Source: JALZCH01 sp036387135
GTDB lineage: Bacteria > Acidobacteriota > Blastocatellia > Pyrinomonadales > Pyrinomonadaceae
NCBI GenBank assembly: GCA_036387135.1
Contig: DASVUH010000071.1
Location: 124,001-188,000, forward strand
DNA: 64,000 nucleotides
Reading direction: 5' to 3'
Shown: positions 1-8,490 of the stretch, in pieces
Layout: the number at the start of each line of letters is the position of its first letter
How positions within the stretch are numbered: the first letter of the stretch is position 1
Notes under the pieces: model-generated
Database searches by the model: none
Seen by the model: the letters and a program-made list of their open reading frames with translations, nothing else
Told to the model about the DNA's origin: nothing
Made by a program: the position numbers and the translations under genes

Positions 1-2
1 GC

Positions 3-1448
3 AAAGAAGCCGAAGCACGCCGCGAAGCCGAACGTCGTGAAGCGGAACGCCGCGCCGCAATCGAAGCCGAACAGCGCCGCCGCGAACAAGCCCGCCGCGA
101 AGCGATTGCCCGCGCTCGCGCTTTTGAACAAGGTCTTCGTGACGAAACCGTCGCCAATATTTTGAAAGACGATTTGACCGGCGAAGATATGGAAATCCGC
201 CGCGCCGCGATTAACGCTCTCGGCGAACGCGCCGGGTCGGTTGTCGTAATGGACGCGCAAAACGGTCGCGTCGTTTCGATGGTCAATCAGGAATGGGCTG
301 CGCGCAAAGGTTTCAAACCTTGCTCGACGATTAAACTCGTCACGGGCGTCGCCGGAGTCAACGAAAAAGTCATCAACGAATTCGGCGAAGTCACGACTGC
401 CCCGTCACGGCTCGATTTGACGGACGCGCTGGCTTATTCAAACAACGGTTATTTTCAAAAGGTCGGCGGCTCGGTCGGTTATAACAAAATGATGAGCTAT
501 TCGCGCGAGCTGGGACTCGGCGCTCCGACCGGAATCAATCTGCCCGGCGAATCAGCCGGAAAGCTGCCGGAACCGAAAAGCGGTTTTCCTCTGAACCGGA
601 TGTCTTCGCACGGCGATGATTTTGAAGTCACGCCGCTCCAGCTTGCCGTCGAAGTTTCGGCGATTACCAACGGCGGAAAAGTTTTAAAACCGCACATCGT
701 CAGAAATCAGCAGGAACAAATCTCTTTCCGCCCGACGATGCGCCGCCAATTGAATCTGCCGCAGACGACTCTGCGCGGAGTGATGCCGGGAATGATGGGC
801 GCAGTCGCTTACGGAACTGCGCGGCGTGCGAAAGACGATTCTTTAAACATCGCGGGCAAAACCGGCTCGTGCATCGGACAAGGCTCGTGGCTCGGACTTT
901 TCGCTTCGGTCGCTCCGGTGCAAAATCCGAAATACGCGGTTGTCGTCGTTACGCGCGGACAAGCCGAGCGCGGCAAATGGGCTTCGCAAGTCGCCGGAAA
1001 AGTTTATCAGGCGCTTGCTTCGAGGATTCGCGCCAATGCGCCTCCGCAGCCTATGATTGCGACTCAGCAGCCGGTAATCACGCCGCCGCGTCCGAAGATT
1101 GATGCGCAAACCGCCGCGCGACTTAGCGCCGAAGAAGGCGCTGACGAAGAAGCGCAAGCCGACGCCGAAGGCGGCGATTTTACCAATGGCAAGTCAGCCG
1201 GAAAATCCGGTAAATTCGATTCGCGCGGTGTTGTGACAATTCCGAATGTCACGGCGGCTCCGCCTTTGCCTTCGGTTACAAACAGCAACAAGGTCAAATC
1301 CATCAACAAGGTTTACCCGCGCGGAAATCCGCCCGTTAATCAACTCGCCGCGCCGTCGGCAAATAACACAAACAATTCGCCCGCGAAAGCGCAGCCGTCA
1401 AGCCCGGAACAGCGCCGCCCGCGAATTGTCGTCAATCCGAAACCATAA
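3..1448 (+). CDS. Penicillin-binding protein transpeptidase domain protein (5'-truncated by window edge)
   Basis: Serine DD-transpeptidase that would cross-link peptidoglycan in the periplasm. The frame is open from base 3, so the real start lies before the window. Bases 3-160 encode a highly charged Glu/Ala/Arg-rich helix (EAERREAERR pattern), probably a coiled coil. Counting from the TTG at 162, the three signature motifs are visible in order: STIK at residues 55-58 (nucleophile Ser55), SNN at 93-95 and KTG at 233-235. A Pro/Ala-rich low-complexity tail of about 140 residues follows, and no PASTA domain is seen. The motifs make the family certain. Whether it is FtsI-like, PBP2-like or a divergent paralogue cannot be decided without the N-terminus. 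Confidence 0.9.
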   Translation, partial: KEAEARREAERREAERRAAIEAEQRRREQARREAIARARAFEQGLRDETVANILKDDLTGEDMEIRRAAINALGERAGSVVVMDAQNGRVVSMVNQEWAARKGFKPCSTIKLVTGVAGVNEKVINEFGEVTTAPSRLDLTDALAYSNNGYFQKVGGSVGYNKMMSYSRELGLGAPTGINLPGESAGKLPEPKSGFPLNRMSSHGDDFEVTPLQLAVEVSAITNGGKVLKPHIVRNQQEQISFRPTMRRQLNLPQTTLRGVMPGMMGAVAYGTARRAKDDSLNIAGKTGSCIGQGSWLGLFASVAPVQNPKYAVVVVTRGQAERGKWASQVAGKVYQALASRIRANAPPQPMIATQQPVITPPRPKIDAQTAARLSAEEGADEEAQADAEGGDFTNGKSAGKSGKFDSRGVVTIPNVTAAPPLPSVTNSNKVKSINKVYPRGNPPVNQLAAPSANNTNNSPAKAQPSSPEQRRPRIVVNPKP

Positions 1449-1472
1449 GCCGAATTTACATTCGAAAAAACG

Positions 1473-1510
1473 AAGGGAAAAGGAAATCGAAGCCTTTTCC
1501 CTTTTTTCTG
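1473..1510 (+). terminator. Rho-independent terminator
   Basis: Stem AAGGGAAAAGG (1473-1483) pairs exactly with CCTTTTCCCTT (1493-1503) and runs into a T-rich stretch. It lies 25 bases after the transpeptidase stop codon. Confidence 0.8.
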
Positions 1511-1520
1511 TTTAAATAGC

Positions 1521-1549
1521 TTGACAGAGTTGTGACGTTTACGTGATAT
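1521..1549 (+). promoter_or_regulatory. Sigma70-type promoter
   Basis: A perfect -35 TTGACA (1521-1526), a 17-base spacer and -10 TGATAT (1544-1549). It points at the secreted-protein gene starting at 1756. Confidence 0.6.
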
Positions 1550-1755
1550 TTCATTGTTTATATTTAACGGCGCGGAAGGCTTTTGTTGTGCGGCTAAACA
1601 GCCGCCCGACGCTGCGGCGCAAAAAGTTAGCAACCAACTTTGCTGATTTTTTCATCTGATTGCAGCATAAGACGGAAGCCGTCAGTTGCCGGAAATAATT
1701 GATAATAAATCAAAAAAAACGAACGCTAATTTGTGCAGGAAGGAAATTGCAAGTC

Positions 1756-3081
1756 ATGAAAAAAACGTTAAAATTTTTATTGCCCGGCGCGCTCGCGCTC
1801 GCCTTTGTCGCGGCTCCGGCGGTTGTTCCGACGGTTTCGGCTCAAGACACCGCTGCGGCACCCGCCGCCAGTGCCTGTAATCCAGAAGAACAAGCGGCTC
1901 TCGATAAAAAATTTCGTGATAATCGCACGACCAATAGACAGGTGGCTTATCAAACCGCCAAAGAGTATTTAGCTAAGTGCAGTAGCGACGCCGGAGCCGC
2001 TGCTTTTGTCAAATATTTAAATGACTGGGTTGCCAAACAGGATGTAATAATACAAGGGGAAAAAGATGCAGACAGAGTGAAAAAAATTGCTGAAGCTTGT
2101 TCCAATCCGCTACAGGCAGCCGGAAAAGCGACAACCGCTGCTGATAAAGCAAAATTCGGTTCGGATATTTTTACCGCATGTCAGCAATTTGCTTCGCAAA
2201 TGCCGAATAATGCCTATCCAATCCTTGTTCCGATTGATTATGGCTTCGTTATGGCGACCTCAAATCCGCCGGTTAATAATTACAACGACCAAACGATTAC
2301 GTTGGCAAAACAGGCGATTCAAAAAATCGAAAGCAACAGCCTCGGCGACGTTAAATGGCTTGATTATCAATATAAGAGCAAAGACGACGCGCTGGCTTGG
2401 ATGAATTACATCATCGGAACTATTACGTTCTATAATTTGAACGGAAAAGAAGCCGACGCGGTGCCTTATTTTTATAAATCGCTGCAGTACGATTCACCGG
2501 ACATTAAGAAAAAATTCCAGCCTTATTATGCGCTCGGATTTAACTATCGCACGCAATACAACAAAGCCGTGCAGGATTTCCAAACCAAATACGCTAACGT
2601 GACTGATCCAACCGAGGAATTTAAAAGAGATTTGGGAATTCAGAAGGCTCTGATGGATCGCGCGATTGACGCATTTGCCCGCGCTTATAAAGCGGCATCC
2701 GATGCCAAAGTCCCGGCGGCGGTGTTGGAGACACGCAAAAAAGATTTGGAGCAAATGTATAAAATTCGCTTTAAAGACCAACCGTTAAATATTAACGAGG
2801 TTGTCGCCAGCACGGCGTCAAAACCGTTGCCCGATCCGATGTCTCCGGTCACTCCGGTAATTGAAGAAACGCCGACCACGACAACCGGCGCAACCACCGG
2901 CTCGACAGCGGCGGTGACACCGGCATCCGAAACCAAATCTGCGGCAGCGGCTTCTACGGGCAACGGCAACGGAACTCGTGAGCGGACAGCCGGAGCTGCG
3001 GCAAATACGACGACCGCAAGACCCGATGCCGCAAAACCTGCGGCGAAACCGGCGACAACGCCTAAAAAACCTTCTCGCTAA
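1756..3081 (+). CDS. Secreted helical repeat protein of unknown function
   Basis: I do not recognise the family. The ATG at 1756 is preferred over an upstream alternative start because it opens directly onto a signal peptide (MKKTLKFLLPGALALAFVAA, cleavage near SAQ) and follows an AGGAAGG ribosome site. The mature protein of about 410 residues is mostly helical, with TPR-like spacing of aromatic and Ala residues around 'AWMNYIIGTITFYNLNGKEA' and 'YYALGFNYRTQYNKA'. It contains a few Cys (near residues 40, 70, 115 and 135) and ends in a Thr/Ala/Pro/Lys-rich disordered tail of about 100 residues. A periplasmic TPR-type scaffold is plausible, but that is inference from shape only. Confidence 0.75.
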   Translation: MKKTLKFLLPGALALAFVAAPAVVPTVSAQDTAAAPAASACNPEEQAALDKKFRDNRTTNRQVAYQTAKEYLAKCSSDAGAAAFVKYLNDWVAKQDVIIQGEKDADRVKKIAEACSNPLQAAGKATTAADKAKFGSDIFTACQQFASQMPNNAYPILVPIDYGFVMATSNPPVNNYNDQTITLAKQAIQKIESNSLGDVKWLDYQYKSKDDALAWMNYIIGTITFYNLNGKEADAVPYFYKSLQYDSPDIKKKFQPYYALGFNYRTQYNKAVQDFQTKYANVTDPTEEFKRDLGIQKALMDRAIDAFARAYKAASDAKVPAAVLETRKKDLEQMYKIRFKDQPLNINEVVASTASKPLPDPMSPVTPVIEETPTTTTGATTGSTAAVTPASETKSAAAASTGNGNGTRERTAGAAANTTTARPDAAKPAAKPATTPKKPSR

Positions 3082-3127
3082 AGCTGTGGCGAGCGCCTTT
3101 CTGACGCAAATTATCGCGTCGTGAGTT

Positions 3128-3170
3128 AAAATAAAAAGCCGAGCGTCTTTCACGCTCGGCTTTTTATTTT
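3128..3170. terminator. 18-bp perfect hairpin, bidirectional-type terminator abutting rnc
   Basis: AAAATAAAAAGCCGAGCG (3128-3145) is the exact reverse complement of 3153-3170, with a 7-base loop. The A-tract and T-tract flanks make it a terminator readable from either strand. The rnc ATG lies only 4 bases beyond the hairpin, leaving no room for a normal Shine-Dalgarno outside the stem. Confidence 0.8.
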
Positions 3171-3174
3171 GGAA

Positions 3175-3894
3175 ATGCAGAAGCCATCTTACGTTTTGTT
3201 GTGCGAGGAGCGAATCGGTTATGATTTCGCCGACCGCTCGCTCATCGAACGCGCTCTGACGCATCGCTCGTGGGCGCACGAACGCGCTCAATCCGGGCGC
3301 GAGTCGGAGGTCCGTAATCTGCACAACGAAGCCTTTGAATTTGTCGGCGATTCAATTTTAGGTTTAATTATCGCGGAGCTTTTGTTTGAAAGATTTCCAA
3401 ACGCCAGCGAAGGCGAGCTAACGCTGATGAAACATCGTCTGGTGAGCGCGACAACGCTCACGGAGATCGCCGAGAGCTTGCGTTTAAACGAGATGATTCG
3501 CCTTGGTCGCGGCGAAGAGCGAACCGGCGGACGAAAAAAAGCGGCAATTTTAGCTGACACGCTCGAAGCCGTTTTCGCCGCCGTTTTTTTCGACGGCGGT
3601 TACGCGGCGGCGCGGAAGATCGTTCGTCAGCTTTTTACCGAATATATCGAAAATATCGACCCGACGGCTTCGCTCGATTACAAAACGATGCTCCAGGAGC
3701 GCCTGCAAGCCGATAAACGCTCTGCTCCTGTTTACGCCGTCGTTCGCACGGAAGGTCCGCCGCATCGCCGGACATTTTTTGTCGAAGCCGTCTGGGAAGG
3801 CGGCAGAGAAGAAGGAATCGGGACGACGATTAAAACCGCCGAAATGATGGCGGCAAAAGCGGCGCTCGATAAATTAGAGTCGCCAGAAGATTAA
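3175..3894 (+). CDS. rnc: Ribonuclease III
   Basis: Double-strand-specific endoribonuclease for rRNA processing and mRNA decay. The 239-residue length is typical. The N-terminal half carries the RNase III signature HNEAFEFVGDSIL (about residues 50-62), with the acidic metal-binding residues in place, and a second acidic patch at 'DTLEAVFAAVFFDGG'. The C-terminal third is a double-stranded RNA-binding domain ('DYKTMLQERLQ' through 'KTAEMMAAKAALDKL'). I start at ATG 3175 rather than TTG 3169, because the TTG sits inside the upstream hairpin. That hairpin directly before the start is noteworthy, since some rnc genes are autoregulated by RNase III cutting their own leader. Confidence 0.96.
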   Translation: MQKPSYVLLCEERIGYDFADRSLIERALTHRSWAHERAQSGRESEVRNLHNEAFEFVGDSILGLIIAELLFERFPNASEGELTLMKHRLVSATTLTEIAESLRLNEMIRLGRGEERTGGRKKAAILADTLEAVFAAVFFDGGYAAARKIVRQLFTEYIENIDPTASLDYKTMLQERLQADKRSAPVYAVVRTEGPPHRRTFFVEAVWEGGREEGIGTTIKTAEMMAAKAALDKLESPED

Positions 3895-3953
3895 TAATCA
3901 GAAAAACAACGAGCAAACTTGCTAGACACGTCTAACTTTTTTACGATTACTTT

Positions 3954-4838
3954 ATGAGCCAAAGCTCCGAAATAACCAACGTCGCCGAACCGACCGAAGG
4001 AAGCGAACCGGCAAATGCCGAAACAGTTCAACCGAATCCGAACGCTCCGAAAAAAAGCGTTGTCAGAGAATATCTGGAATCTTTTATTGTGACGCTGATT
4101 ATGGCGTTTTTCGGTATGACTTTTATCGTGCAGGCGGTGACGGTTCCGACCGGCTCGATGCAAAACACGATTTACATCGGCGACCATTTTCTCGTCAATA
4201 AATTTATTTACGGACCGGGCACACCGCTGCCGTTTTTGCCGATGCGCGAAGTTCGCCGGGGCGACATTGTGGTTTTTAAATACCCGGGAAACCGAGTTAA
4301 TCCCGCCGCCGACCGTTCGCGCGATCTCAAACCGTATGAAATTAACTACATCAAGCGCGTAATCGGTCTGCCCGGCGACACTGTGGAATTTCGCAACAAT
4401 CAGGTTTACATCAACGGGCAGCTTTTGCCCGAACGCCGCGTGATCGGCGATGTCGTTGCGCCGCGCGGCGGCAATCCCGAAAAAGTGTCTCTGACAATCA
4501 AAGAATTTGAACCGGCTCCGCCAGATGCGCCTTACACGGTTTATTACGACTCGGAAAAAGTGGAAGAGGCAAAAAGAGGGATTTCAGTCGTTGACGGAAG
4601 AGGTATGAATTTCGGCGTCGCCGGAAAGCCTTCGGTCGTTCCGCCGGACAGCTATTTTATGATGGGCGATGCCCGCGACAACAGCGAGGACAGCCGTTAC
4701 TGGGGCTTTGTTCATCGCGATTTAATCATTGGCAGGGCGATGTTCGTTTATTGGTCTTGCGATCAAAGCCAAAGCGACACTTTCATCGGCTGTTTGACAA
4801 GTCCCCGCTTTAATCGAATCGGCGCGCTGATTAGATAA
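3954..4838 (+). CDS. lepB: Signal peptidase I
   Basis: Inner-membrane serine protease that removes signal peptides from exported proteins. After a 35-residue Pro/Glu-rich cytoplasmic leader there is one membrane segment (about 41-62). The catalytic Ser68 follows in PTGSMQ, with catalytic Lys134 in 'YIKRVIGLPGD'. The conserved box 'GDARDNSEDSRYWGF' near residue 240 completes the Ser-Lys fold. The 294-residue length is normal for a single-pass form. It lies 59 bases after rnc and 6 bases before psuG, so the three are probably co-transcribed; rnc-lepB neighbourhood is common in bacteria. Confidence 0.96.
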   Translation: MSQSSEITNVAEPTEGSEPANAETVQPNPNAPKKSVVREYLESFIVTLIMAFFGMTFIVQAVTVPTGSMQNTIYIGDHFLVNKFIYGPGTPLPFLPMREVRRGDIVVFKYPGNRVNPAADRSRDLKPYEINYIKRVIGLPGDTVEFRNNQVYINGQLLPERRVIGDVVAPRGGNPEKVSLTIKEFEPAPPDAPYTVYYDSEKVEEAKRGISVVDGRGMNFGVAGKPSVVPPDSYFMMGDARDNSEDSRYWGFVHRDLIIGRAMFVYWSCDQSQSDTFIGCLTSPRFNRIGALIR

Positions 4839-4844
4839 TTTTTG

Positions 4845-5750
4845 ATGAACCTTTCGGATTTATTCTTTTTTTCCCCCGAAGTATCTTTTGCCTTGTCGCA
4901 AAACAATCCGGTCGTCGCGCTCGAATCAACTGTTATCGCTCACGGTTTGCCTTATCCGAACAATCTCGAAACGGCTCTCGCGCTGGAAGAAATCGTCCGC
5001 GAAAACGGCGCTGTTCCGGCGACAATCGCGGTTTTGGAAGGCGTACCGCAAATCGGTCTGTCACGCGAAAAAATCAATTTTCTGGCGCAATCGAAAACCG
5101 TTCGCAAGCTCAGCCGACGCGATTTGCCCGCAGCAATCGGGCGCAGATGGAACGGCGCAACGACTGTCGCCTCAACTGCTTTTTTCGCGCATCAAGCCGG
5201 AATCAGAGTTTTCGCCACCGGCGGCATCGGCGGCGTCCATCGCGGCTCGTCGCCGGACGTTTCGGCGGATTTACCCGAGCTTGCGAAAACGCCGATTGCC
5301 GTTGTTTGTGCCGGAGCAAAGGCGATTTTGGATTTGCCCGCGACGCGCGAATGGCTCGAAACCAACGGCGTTTGCATTGTCGGCTGGCAAACCGATGAAA
5401 TACCGGCTTTTTATTCGAGAACGAGCAATTTGAAAACCGACGCCAGAGTCGAAACTGCCAAAGAAGCCGCTGAAATAATCCGCGCACGCGATGCTCTCGG
5501 GCTTGAAAATGCCGTTTTAATTACGGCTCCGGTTCCCGCAGAATTTGAAATTGCGTCTGAAAAAATCGAAACGATTCTGCAGGATTCGATGCGCGAAGCC
5601 GGAAACAGGAAAATTCGCGGCAAAGAGCTAACGCCGTTTCTGCTCGCCGAAATGTCGCGGCGTAGCGGCGGCGAAACGATGTCCGCCAATCTCGCGCTTT
5701 TAGAAAACAATGCTCGCATCGCCGCGCAAATCGCCGCCCAGCTTTATTAA
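4845..5750 (+). CDS. psuG: Pseudouridine-5'-phosphate glycosidase
   Basis: Cleaves pseudouridine 5'-phosphate to uracil and ribose 5-phosphate during breakdown of modified RNA nucleosides. The 301-residue protein has the family hallmarks 'ALESTVIAHGLPYP' near residue 25, 'GATTVASTAFFAHQAGI' and 'ATGGIGGVHRG' near 120-130, and 'LTPFLLAEMSRRSGGETM' near the C-terminus. ATG 4845 is chosen over the adjacent TTG at 4842. No pseudouridine kinase (psuK) gene is adjacent, so the kinase must be elsewhere or the phosphate arrives by another route. It is closely spaced behind lepB and convergent with the next gene, whose stop lies 4 bases away. Confidence 0.93.
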   Translation: MNLSDLFFFSPEVSFALSQNNPVVALESTVIAHGLPYPNNLETALALEEIVRENGAVPATIAVLEGVPQIGLSREKINFLAQSKTVRKLSRRDLPAAIGRRWNGATTVASTAFFAHQAGIRVFATGGIGGVHRGSSPDVSADLPELAKTPIAVVCAGAKAILDLPATREWLETNGVCIVGWQTDEIPAFYSRTSNLKTDARVETAKEAAEIIRARDALGLENAVLITAPVPAEFEIASEKIETILQDSMREAGNRKIRGKELTPFLLAEMSRRSGGETMSANLALLENNARIAAQIAAQLY

Positions 5751-5754
5751 CTTT

Positions 5755-6543
5755 TTACTTCATTTTTTCCGCCAGAGCGTCCAAACGTTTTTGCGCTTCG
5801 GCGCTTTCGTAGCTTTGTTTGTGTTTTTGCACGATTTCGCGCCAAGCCGTGCCGTCGTAATGAAATTGTTTTAATTTCCGATTAAAAACAAAACCGATTC
5901 CGAGCCGCCGATAACGGTCTAAACCGTTGTAATTGAGGTAAAAACTTTGAATCGGGGCTTCATTGGCGCGCATTTCTTCTTCATCGAAACGCCTCGCCGC
6001 ATCGCGCGAAAGTCTTTGCGAGATGTTTTCAACCAAATCTCCCAACATCAGCAAAACCGCCGGACGAAAAGTCGAATTCGGAAAATTTTCGAGAAAAATC
6101 ACGGCGCGTTCAATCTGTTCAAAACCGTCGCTGGCGCGAATAAGGCGTAAAAGTCTGGCATCTTCATCGCTCAGGTCTGTTCTGACGACTGCTTCAGCCT
6201 GCACCCAACCGCTTTTTTCCGGCGGTAACTGGACGCGATAAAATGTCAAACCGTCGCCGGTTTGGCGGCTTCCGGTTATTTGCATTGTGCGCCCCGCACT
6301 CATTCTTTGCAGCGGAATCCCCGTCAAACCAGGCTCGAAACGCAAAACCGACAAACGCTCGTCAATCACTACGGCGATTGCGGGCGACGCGCGTTTTGCG
6401 GCGACAGTTTTTGTCGGATTTTTATTAACGACCGGGCGGCGCTTTTGTCCGTTTGCGGTGTCAACGCAAATGAATAAAAGAAAAGCGGCAAGAAACGCGA
6501 AACTGGCAGCCCCCACGCGGCTTCGATTCGGCGAACGCTTCAT
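5755..6543 (-). CDS. Exported SH3-like domain protein, function unknown
   Basis: A 262-residue protein with an N-terminal signal peptide (hydrophobic run about residues 12-28, cleavage near ANG-QK). A basic linker leads to a segment that looks like a bacterial SH3 domain (about 55-125: 'LSVLRFEPGLTGIPLQRMSAG' to 'SGWVQAEAVVR'), which in related proteins binds cell-wall peptides. The remaining 135 residues are helical ('SDGFEQIERAVIFLENFPNS') and end in a charged helix. No catalytic motif is seen, so a periplasmic wall-binding role is inference. It is convergent with psuG and is the only gene of its unit. Confidence 0.7.
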   Translation of the reverse strand: MKRSPNRSRVGAASFAFLAAFLLFICVDTANGQKRRPVVNKNPTKTVAAKRASPAIAVVIDERLSVLRFEPGLTGIPLQRMSAGRTMQITGSRQTGDGLTFYRVQLPPEKSGWVQAEAVVRTDLSDEDARLLRLIRASDGFEQIERAVIFLENFPNSTFRPAVLLMLGDLVENISQRLSRDAARRFDEEEMRANEAPIQSFYLNYNGLDRYRRLGIGFVFNRKLKQFHYDGTAWREIVQKHKQSYESAEAQKRLDALAEKMK

Positions 6544-6854
6544 TGAAGTCTCCTTTTCGAGAGAAAAAAGGATTAATTACAACTTGTAATTTCGCCGCTA
6601 CGTTACACCCAAATTGATGTCGAGTCAAACAAAATTTAGCGCGCTGACAAAATTACTCAGAAAATGAAACCACAGACGGACACTAATAAACACAAATGAA
6701 TTAACAGGGATGAACGGGATAAAAGTGATAAATTTAATCTGTTTTTATCTCCTTCATTCCCTTTTATCCCTGTTTGAATCAAATTATTTATCTACGTGCA
6801 TCTGTGTTTATCTGTGGTTTCATTCTCCTTTAGATTTCTTTTGTCCGACTGTTT
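6544..6854. other. Intergenic region occupied mainly by an inverted repeat
   Basis: A 311-base gap between the starts and ends of minus-strand genes. About half is the inverted repeat at 6664-6825. I see no ORF or RNA gene in the remainder. Confidence 0.6.
6664..6825. repeat. Long imperfect inverted repeat (REP/MITE-like)
   Basis: The outer ends read TGAAACCACAGACGGACAC and, on the other strand, TGAAACCACAGATAAACACA. Inner parts also match across strands: AACAGGGATGAACGGGATAA against AACAGGGATAAAAGGGAATG. The whole 160-base unit could fold into one long interrupted hairpin. It carries no ORF. It resembles the palindromic intergenic repeats seen in many bacterial genomes; mobility is not shown. 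Confidence 0.75.
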
Positions 6855-7373
6855 TTAACGGGGAATTTTAATTTTGGCTTGAGCGGCAAGCAGGCGCTGC
6901 TTCGATTCGGCGTGGTGAAAATGACAAATCGCCGCTGCGAGCGCGTCAGCCGCGTCGTGCGGCTCTGGAACGTGCGGCAATTTGAGCAAAATCCGAATCA
7001 TTTCCTGAACCTGATGTTTTTCGGCGTTGCCGTAGCCGACGACAGTTTGTTTGATTAGGCGCGGCGCATATTCGCCGATGTCGAGCTTATGTTTGGCGGC
7101 AAGATAAAGCACGACGCCGCGCACTTGTCCGAGCTTTAAAGCGACTTTTACGTTCGCCGCGTAAAACGCTTCTTCGATAGACAGCGCGTCCGGCTCGAAA
7201 CGCTCGATGATTTCTTCGACGCCTTCGGCAATTTTCAAAAGGCGGTCGGCAAAAGGCTCGCGCGGGCTGGATTTGACAGTCCCGTATTGCAGAAGGCGAT
7301 AAATTCTGCCGTCGGATTTAATAACGCCCCAACCGAGCGTTTCGCTGCCCGGGTCTATTCCGAGAACTCTCAT
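6855..7373 (-). CDS. ruvC: Holliday junction endonuclease RuvC
   Basis: Resolves Holliday junctions by paired nicks, working with the RuvAB branch-migration motor. The start at 7373 gives 172 residues and the classic N-terminus MRVLGIDPGS; an upstream in-frame extension has no support. Catalytic acids are visible: Asp7, Glu67/68 in 'SIEEAFYAANVK', and Asp140 and Asp143 in 'PHDAADALAAA'. It is the last gene of a minus-strand run yebC, small membrane protein, ruvC, starting 1 base after the preceding stop codon, which implies translational coupling. yebC-ruvC adjacency is widespread. ruvA and ruvB are not in this window. Confidence 0.96.
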   Translation of the reverse strand: MRVLGIDPGSETLGWGVIKSDGRIYRLLQYGTVKSSPREPFADRLLKIAEGVEEIIERFEPDALSIEEAFYAANVKVALKLGQVRGVVLYLAAKHKLDIGEYAPRLIKQTVVGYGNAEKHQVQEMIRILLKLPHVPEPHDAADALAAAICHFHHAESKQRLLAAQAKIKIPR

Positions 7374-7374
7374 T

Positions 7375-7569
7375 TTATTTTGATTTCCGGTTTGAACGAC
7401 CGCGATAAACGAGCAAAAGCGCAATAATAACTAAGACGACAACAATGCCCGTCCAATTGATCAAGCCGTTGATAAAACCGAGCGCGGCAATCGCTATGAT
7501 GCCTCCGACAAAAAGCAAAATCGTATTATTAATGAATTTAGTCGTGTTGTCGTTATTTTGCGTTGACAT
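7375..7569 (-). CDS. Small two-pass membrane protein
   Basis: A 64-residue protein with a polar N-terminus (about 14 residues rich in Asn, Thr and Asp), two hydrophobic segments (about 15-36 and 39-55) and a basic tail (RGRSNRKSK). Such a hairpin topology suggests both ends face the cytoplasm. It is placed 37 bases after yebC and 1 base before ruvC, so it is almost certainly translated within that operon. I recognise no family. A role linked to DNA repair is not supported by anything except position. Confidence 0.7.
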   Translation of the reverse strand: MSTQNNDNTTKFINNTILLFVGGIIAIAALGFINGLINWTGIVVVLVIIALLLVYRGRSNRKSK

Positions 7570-7606
7570 AAATTTGCTCCATCGAGCCTTTTGCTTTTAA
7601 AATCGG

Positions 7607-8344
7607 TTACTCCATTTCCGATTCGTCAATATCAAAATTCGCGTAAACTTTCTGCACGTCGTCGTGATCGTCAAGCGCGTCGTAGAGCTTGAGCATTTGT
7701 TTGGCGTCCGCTCCTTCGAGCTTGATGTAATTTTGCGGAACCATCGAAATTTCTGCCGCTTGCGGCTCGATTCCGGCGTTTTTAACGGCATCGGTTACGG
7801 CGTCGAAGTTTTCCGGCGCGGTGTAGATTTCAAAAACCTCGCCTTCGTCCTGCAAATCGTCCGCGCCGGCTTCGATTGCCAATTCAAACAATTCGTCTTC
7901 TGATTTCGCTTCCTTTTCAACGACAATATAGCCTTTTTTGTCGAACATCCACGCGACCGATCCGGCTTCGCCCAAATTACCGTTATTTTTCGAGAAAAGA
8001 TGGCGAAGCTCGGCGACCGTTCGATTGCGGTTGTCGGTCATTGTTTCGACCAGCACGGCGACGCCGCCGACGCCGTAGCCTTCGTATGTAATTTCTTCGT
8101 ACGTGACGCCTTCCAGCTCGCCCGTGCCGCGTTTGATTGCTTTGTCAATCGTATCGTTCGGCATATTCGCGCCTTTGGCTTCGTTGACGACTTTCCGCAG
8201 CCGCGCGTTGTCTTCGACTTTTCCGCCGCCCATTCGCGCGGCAACCGTGATTTCTTTAATCAGACGGGTAAAAAGCTTGCCGCGCTTGGCGTCGAGCGCG
8301 CCTTTTTTGTGTTTAATAGTGTGCCATTTACTATGACCGGACAT
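7607..8344 (-). CDS. yebC: YebC/TACO1-family regulatory protein
   Basis: Conserved cytoplasmic protein. Members have been described as transcriptional regulators and, more recently, as factors that help ribosomes through difficult proline stretches. The 245-residue protein begins with the family signature 'MSGHSKWHTIKHKKGALDAKRGKLF' region and contains 'NMPNDTIDKAIKRGTGE' near residue 80, both nearly invariant. It ends in an acidic tail (DESEME). It heads the unit leading to ruvC. Confidence 0.95.
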   Translation of the reverse strand: MSGHSKWHTIKHKKGALDAKRGKLFTRLIKEITVAARMGGGKVEDNARLRKVVNEAKGANMPNDTIDKAIKRGTGELEGVTYEEITYEGYGVGGVAVLVETMTDNRNRTVAELRHLFSKNNGNLGEAGSVAWMFDKKGYIVVEKEAKSEDELFELAIEAGADDLQDEGEVFEIYTAPENFDAVTDAVKNAGIEPQAAEISMVPQNYIKLEGADAKQMLKLYDALDDHDDVQKVYANFDIDESEME

Positions 8345-8352
8345 AAATAAAA

Positions 8353-8490
8353 GATGAAGGCTAAAGGCTAAAGGCGAAAATTTCGACTTTTGCAGATTGC
8401 CTCTTTTTAAATAAACTGATTGTTAATAAATTTGTGAAAATCGCATTTTCGGCTTTTGGAATATAGCATTTTGAAATTTCAAATTTCAAA
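8353..8490. repeat. Short intergenic repeats (GGCTAAAGGC tandem and TTGAAATTTCAAATTTCAAA palindrome)
   Basis: At 8353-8382 the unit GGCTAAA is repeated in tandem, related to the GGCTAAAGGAT arms of the hairpin at 24024-24086. At 8471-8490 lies the AT-rich palindrome TTGAAATTTCAAATTTCAAA. The palindrome contains the stop codon of the DUF167 gene that ends at 8486. No gene is otherwise seen between 8345 and 8485. Confidence 0.6.

Larger units (their letters stand above)
1449..1755. other. Intergenic region with terminator and promoter
   Basis: A 307-base gap. It holds a terminator for the upstream transpeptidase gene and, just after it, a good sigma70-type promoter for the next gene, leaving a leader of about 200 bases. 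I see no further ORF or RNA gene in the leader. Confidence 0.6.
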
